Assembly: GCA_947259685.1 (NCBI GenBank) | Contig: CAMYNC010000096.1 | Span: forward strand, 1 to 22,831 | Direction: 5' to 3' | DNA from: an uncultured Desulfuromonadales bacterium | Lineage (GTDB): Bacteria > Desulfobacterota > Desulfuromonadia > Desulfuromonadales > Geopsychrobacteraceae | DNA length: 22,831 nucleotides | Shown: positions 22,691 through 22,831 of the stretch, in pieces | Layout: every line of letters starts with the position of its first letter | Position numbering within the stretch: position 1 is the first letter of the stretch | Notes under the pieces: model-generated | What the model saw: the letters and a program-made list of their open reading frames with translations, nothing else | Told to the model about the DNA's origin: nothing | Databases searched by the model: none | Program-made: the position numbers and the translations under genes

Positions 22691-22831
22691 GCCAAAAGGC
22701 ACTGACCTGGAGTGCTATAATTTAAGCTAACTTGGTTATGCACTTCAGTCAAGTGAATGAGTCTATACGGCAGACACCGAAAGCCATTCTTACAGGGATG
22801 GGCAGGATGTCCAGGATAAATACCCAAATCT

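Noticed and set aside
21635..22702. Long minus-strand open frame of 355 codons
   Set aside because: It is antisense to the metallo-beta-lactamase gene, with Phe/Leu/Val-rich shadow content and no ribosome site.

Overview
The window looks like the chromosome of an anaerobic, Geobacter/Desulfuromonas-type bacterium (Desulfobacterota). This is inferred from gene content, not from any marker gene: a tungsten-type aldehyde:ferredoxin oxidoreductase, an ACT-domain malic enzyme, a dihydroorotate-dehydrogenase-like protein, a PEP-CTERM protein behind a sigma-54 promoter, a CdaA-type diadenylate cyclase, and a probable selenoprotein. No tRNA, rRNA or CRISPR array was seen.

Region 1 (1-2900) is a scrapyard of mobile DNA. 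It holds the 3' end of a REP-associated tyrosine transposase (RAYT) gene, an AT-rich lipoprotein gene with an SH3-like domain, and a Fic-family gene cut off before its catalytic core by a second, internally deleted RAYT element with 12-bp terminal inverted repeats. A transposase tail and REP-like palindromes follow. Region 2 (2902-3755) is a two-gene operon in which both genes carry an in-frame TGA. In the second, a DsbA/FrnE-like oxidoreductase, the TGA lies exactly at the first Cys of the CPWC active site (UPWC) and is followed by a SECIS-like hairpin. Ordinary gene calling starts this gene downstream and loses the active site.

Region 3 (3966-11866, minus strand) is a tightly packed five-gene operon: two lipoproteins, a soluble helical protein, a three-span membrane protein and a 1587-residue protein with two patatin-like phospholipase domains. 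The first patatin domain is split by a block of membrane helices and lacks the Arg-Gly of its oxyanion motif. I do not recognise this gene set as a described system. It is the best candidate for a new membrane-associated, lipid-acting complex, possibly for envelope maintenance or defence. Region 4 (11867-13539) is AT-rich and sparsely coding, with a coiled-coil/winged-helix protein and a perfect 17-bp inverted repeat.

Region 5 (13540-20953) is more ordinary. A DHOD-like gene and malic enzyme diverge from overlapping promoters. They are followed by the PEP-CTERM gene, a diadenylate cyclase fused to a YbbR domain with what looks like a vestigial second ybbR start behind it, and the AOR-family gene. 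Region 6 (21053-22690) is a soluble ComEC-like metallo-beta-lactamase protein with an N-terminal SH3 domain. Replication, lysis or structural phage genes are absent.
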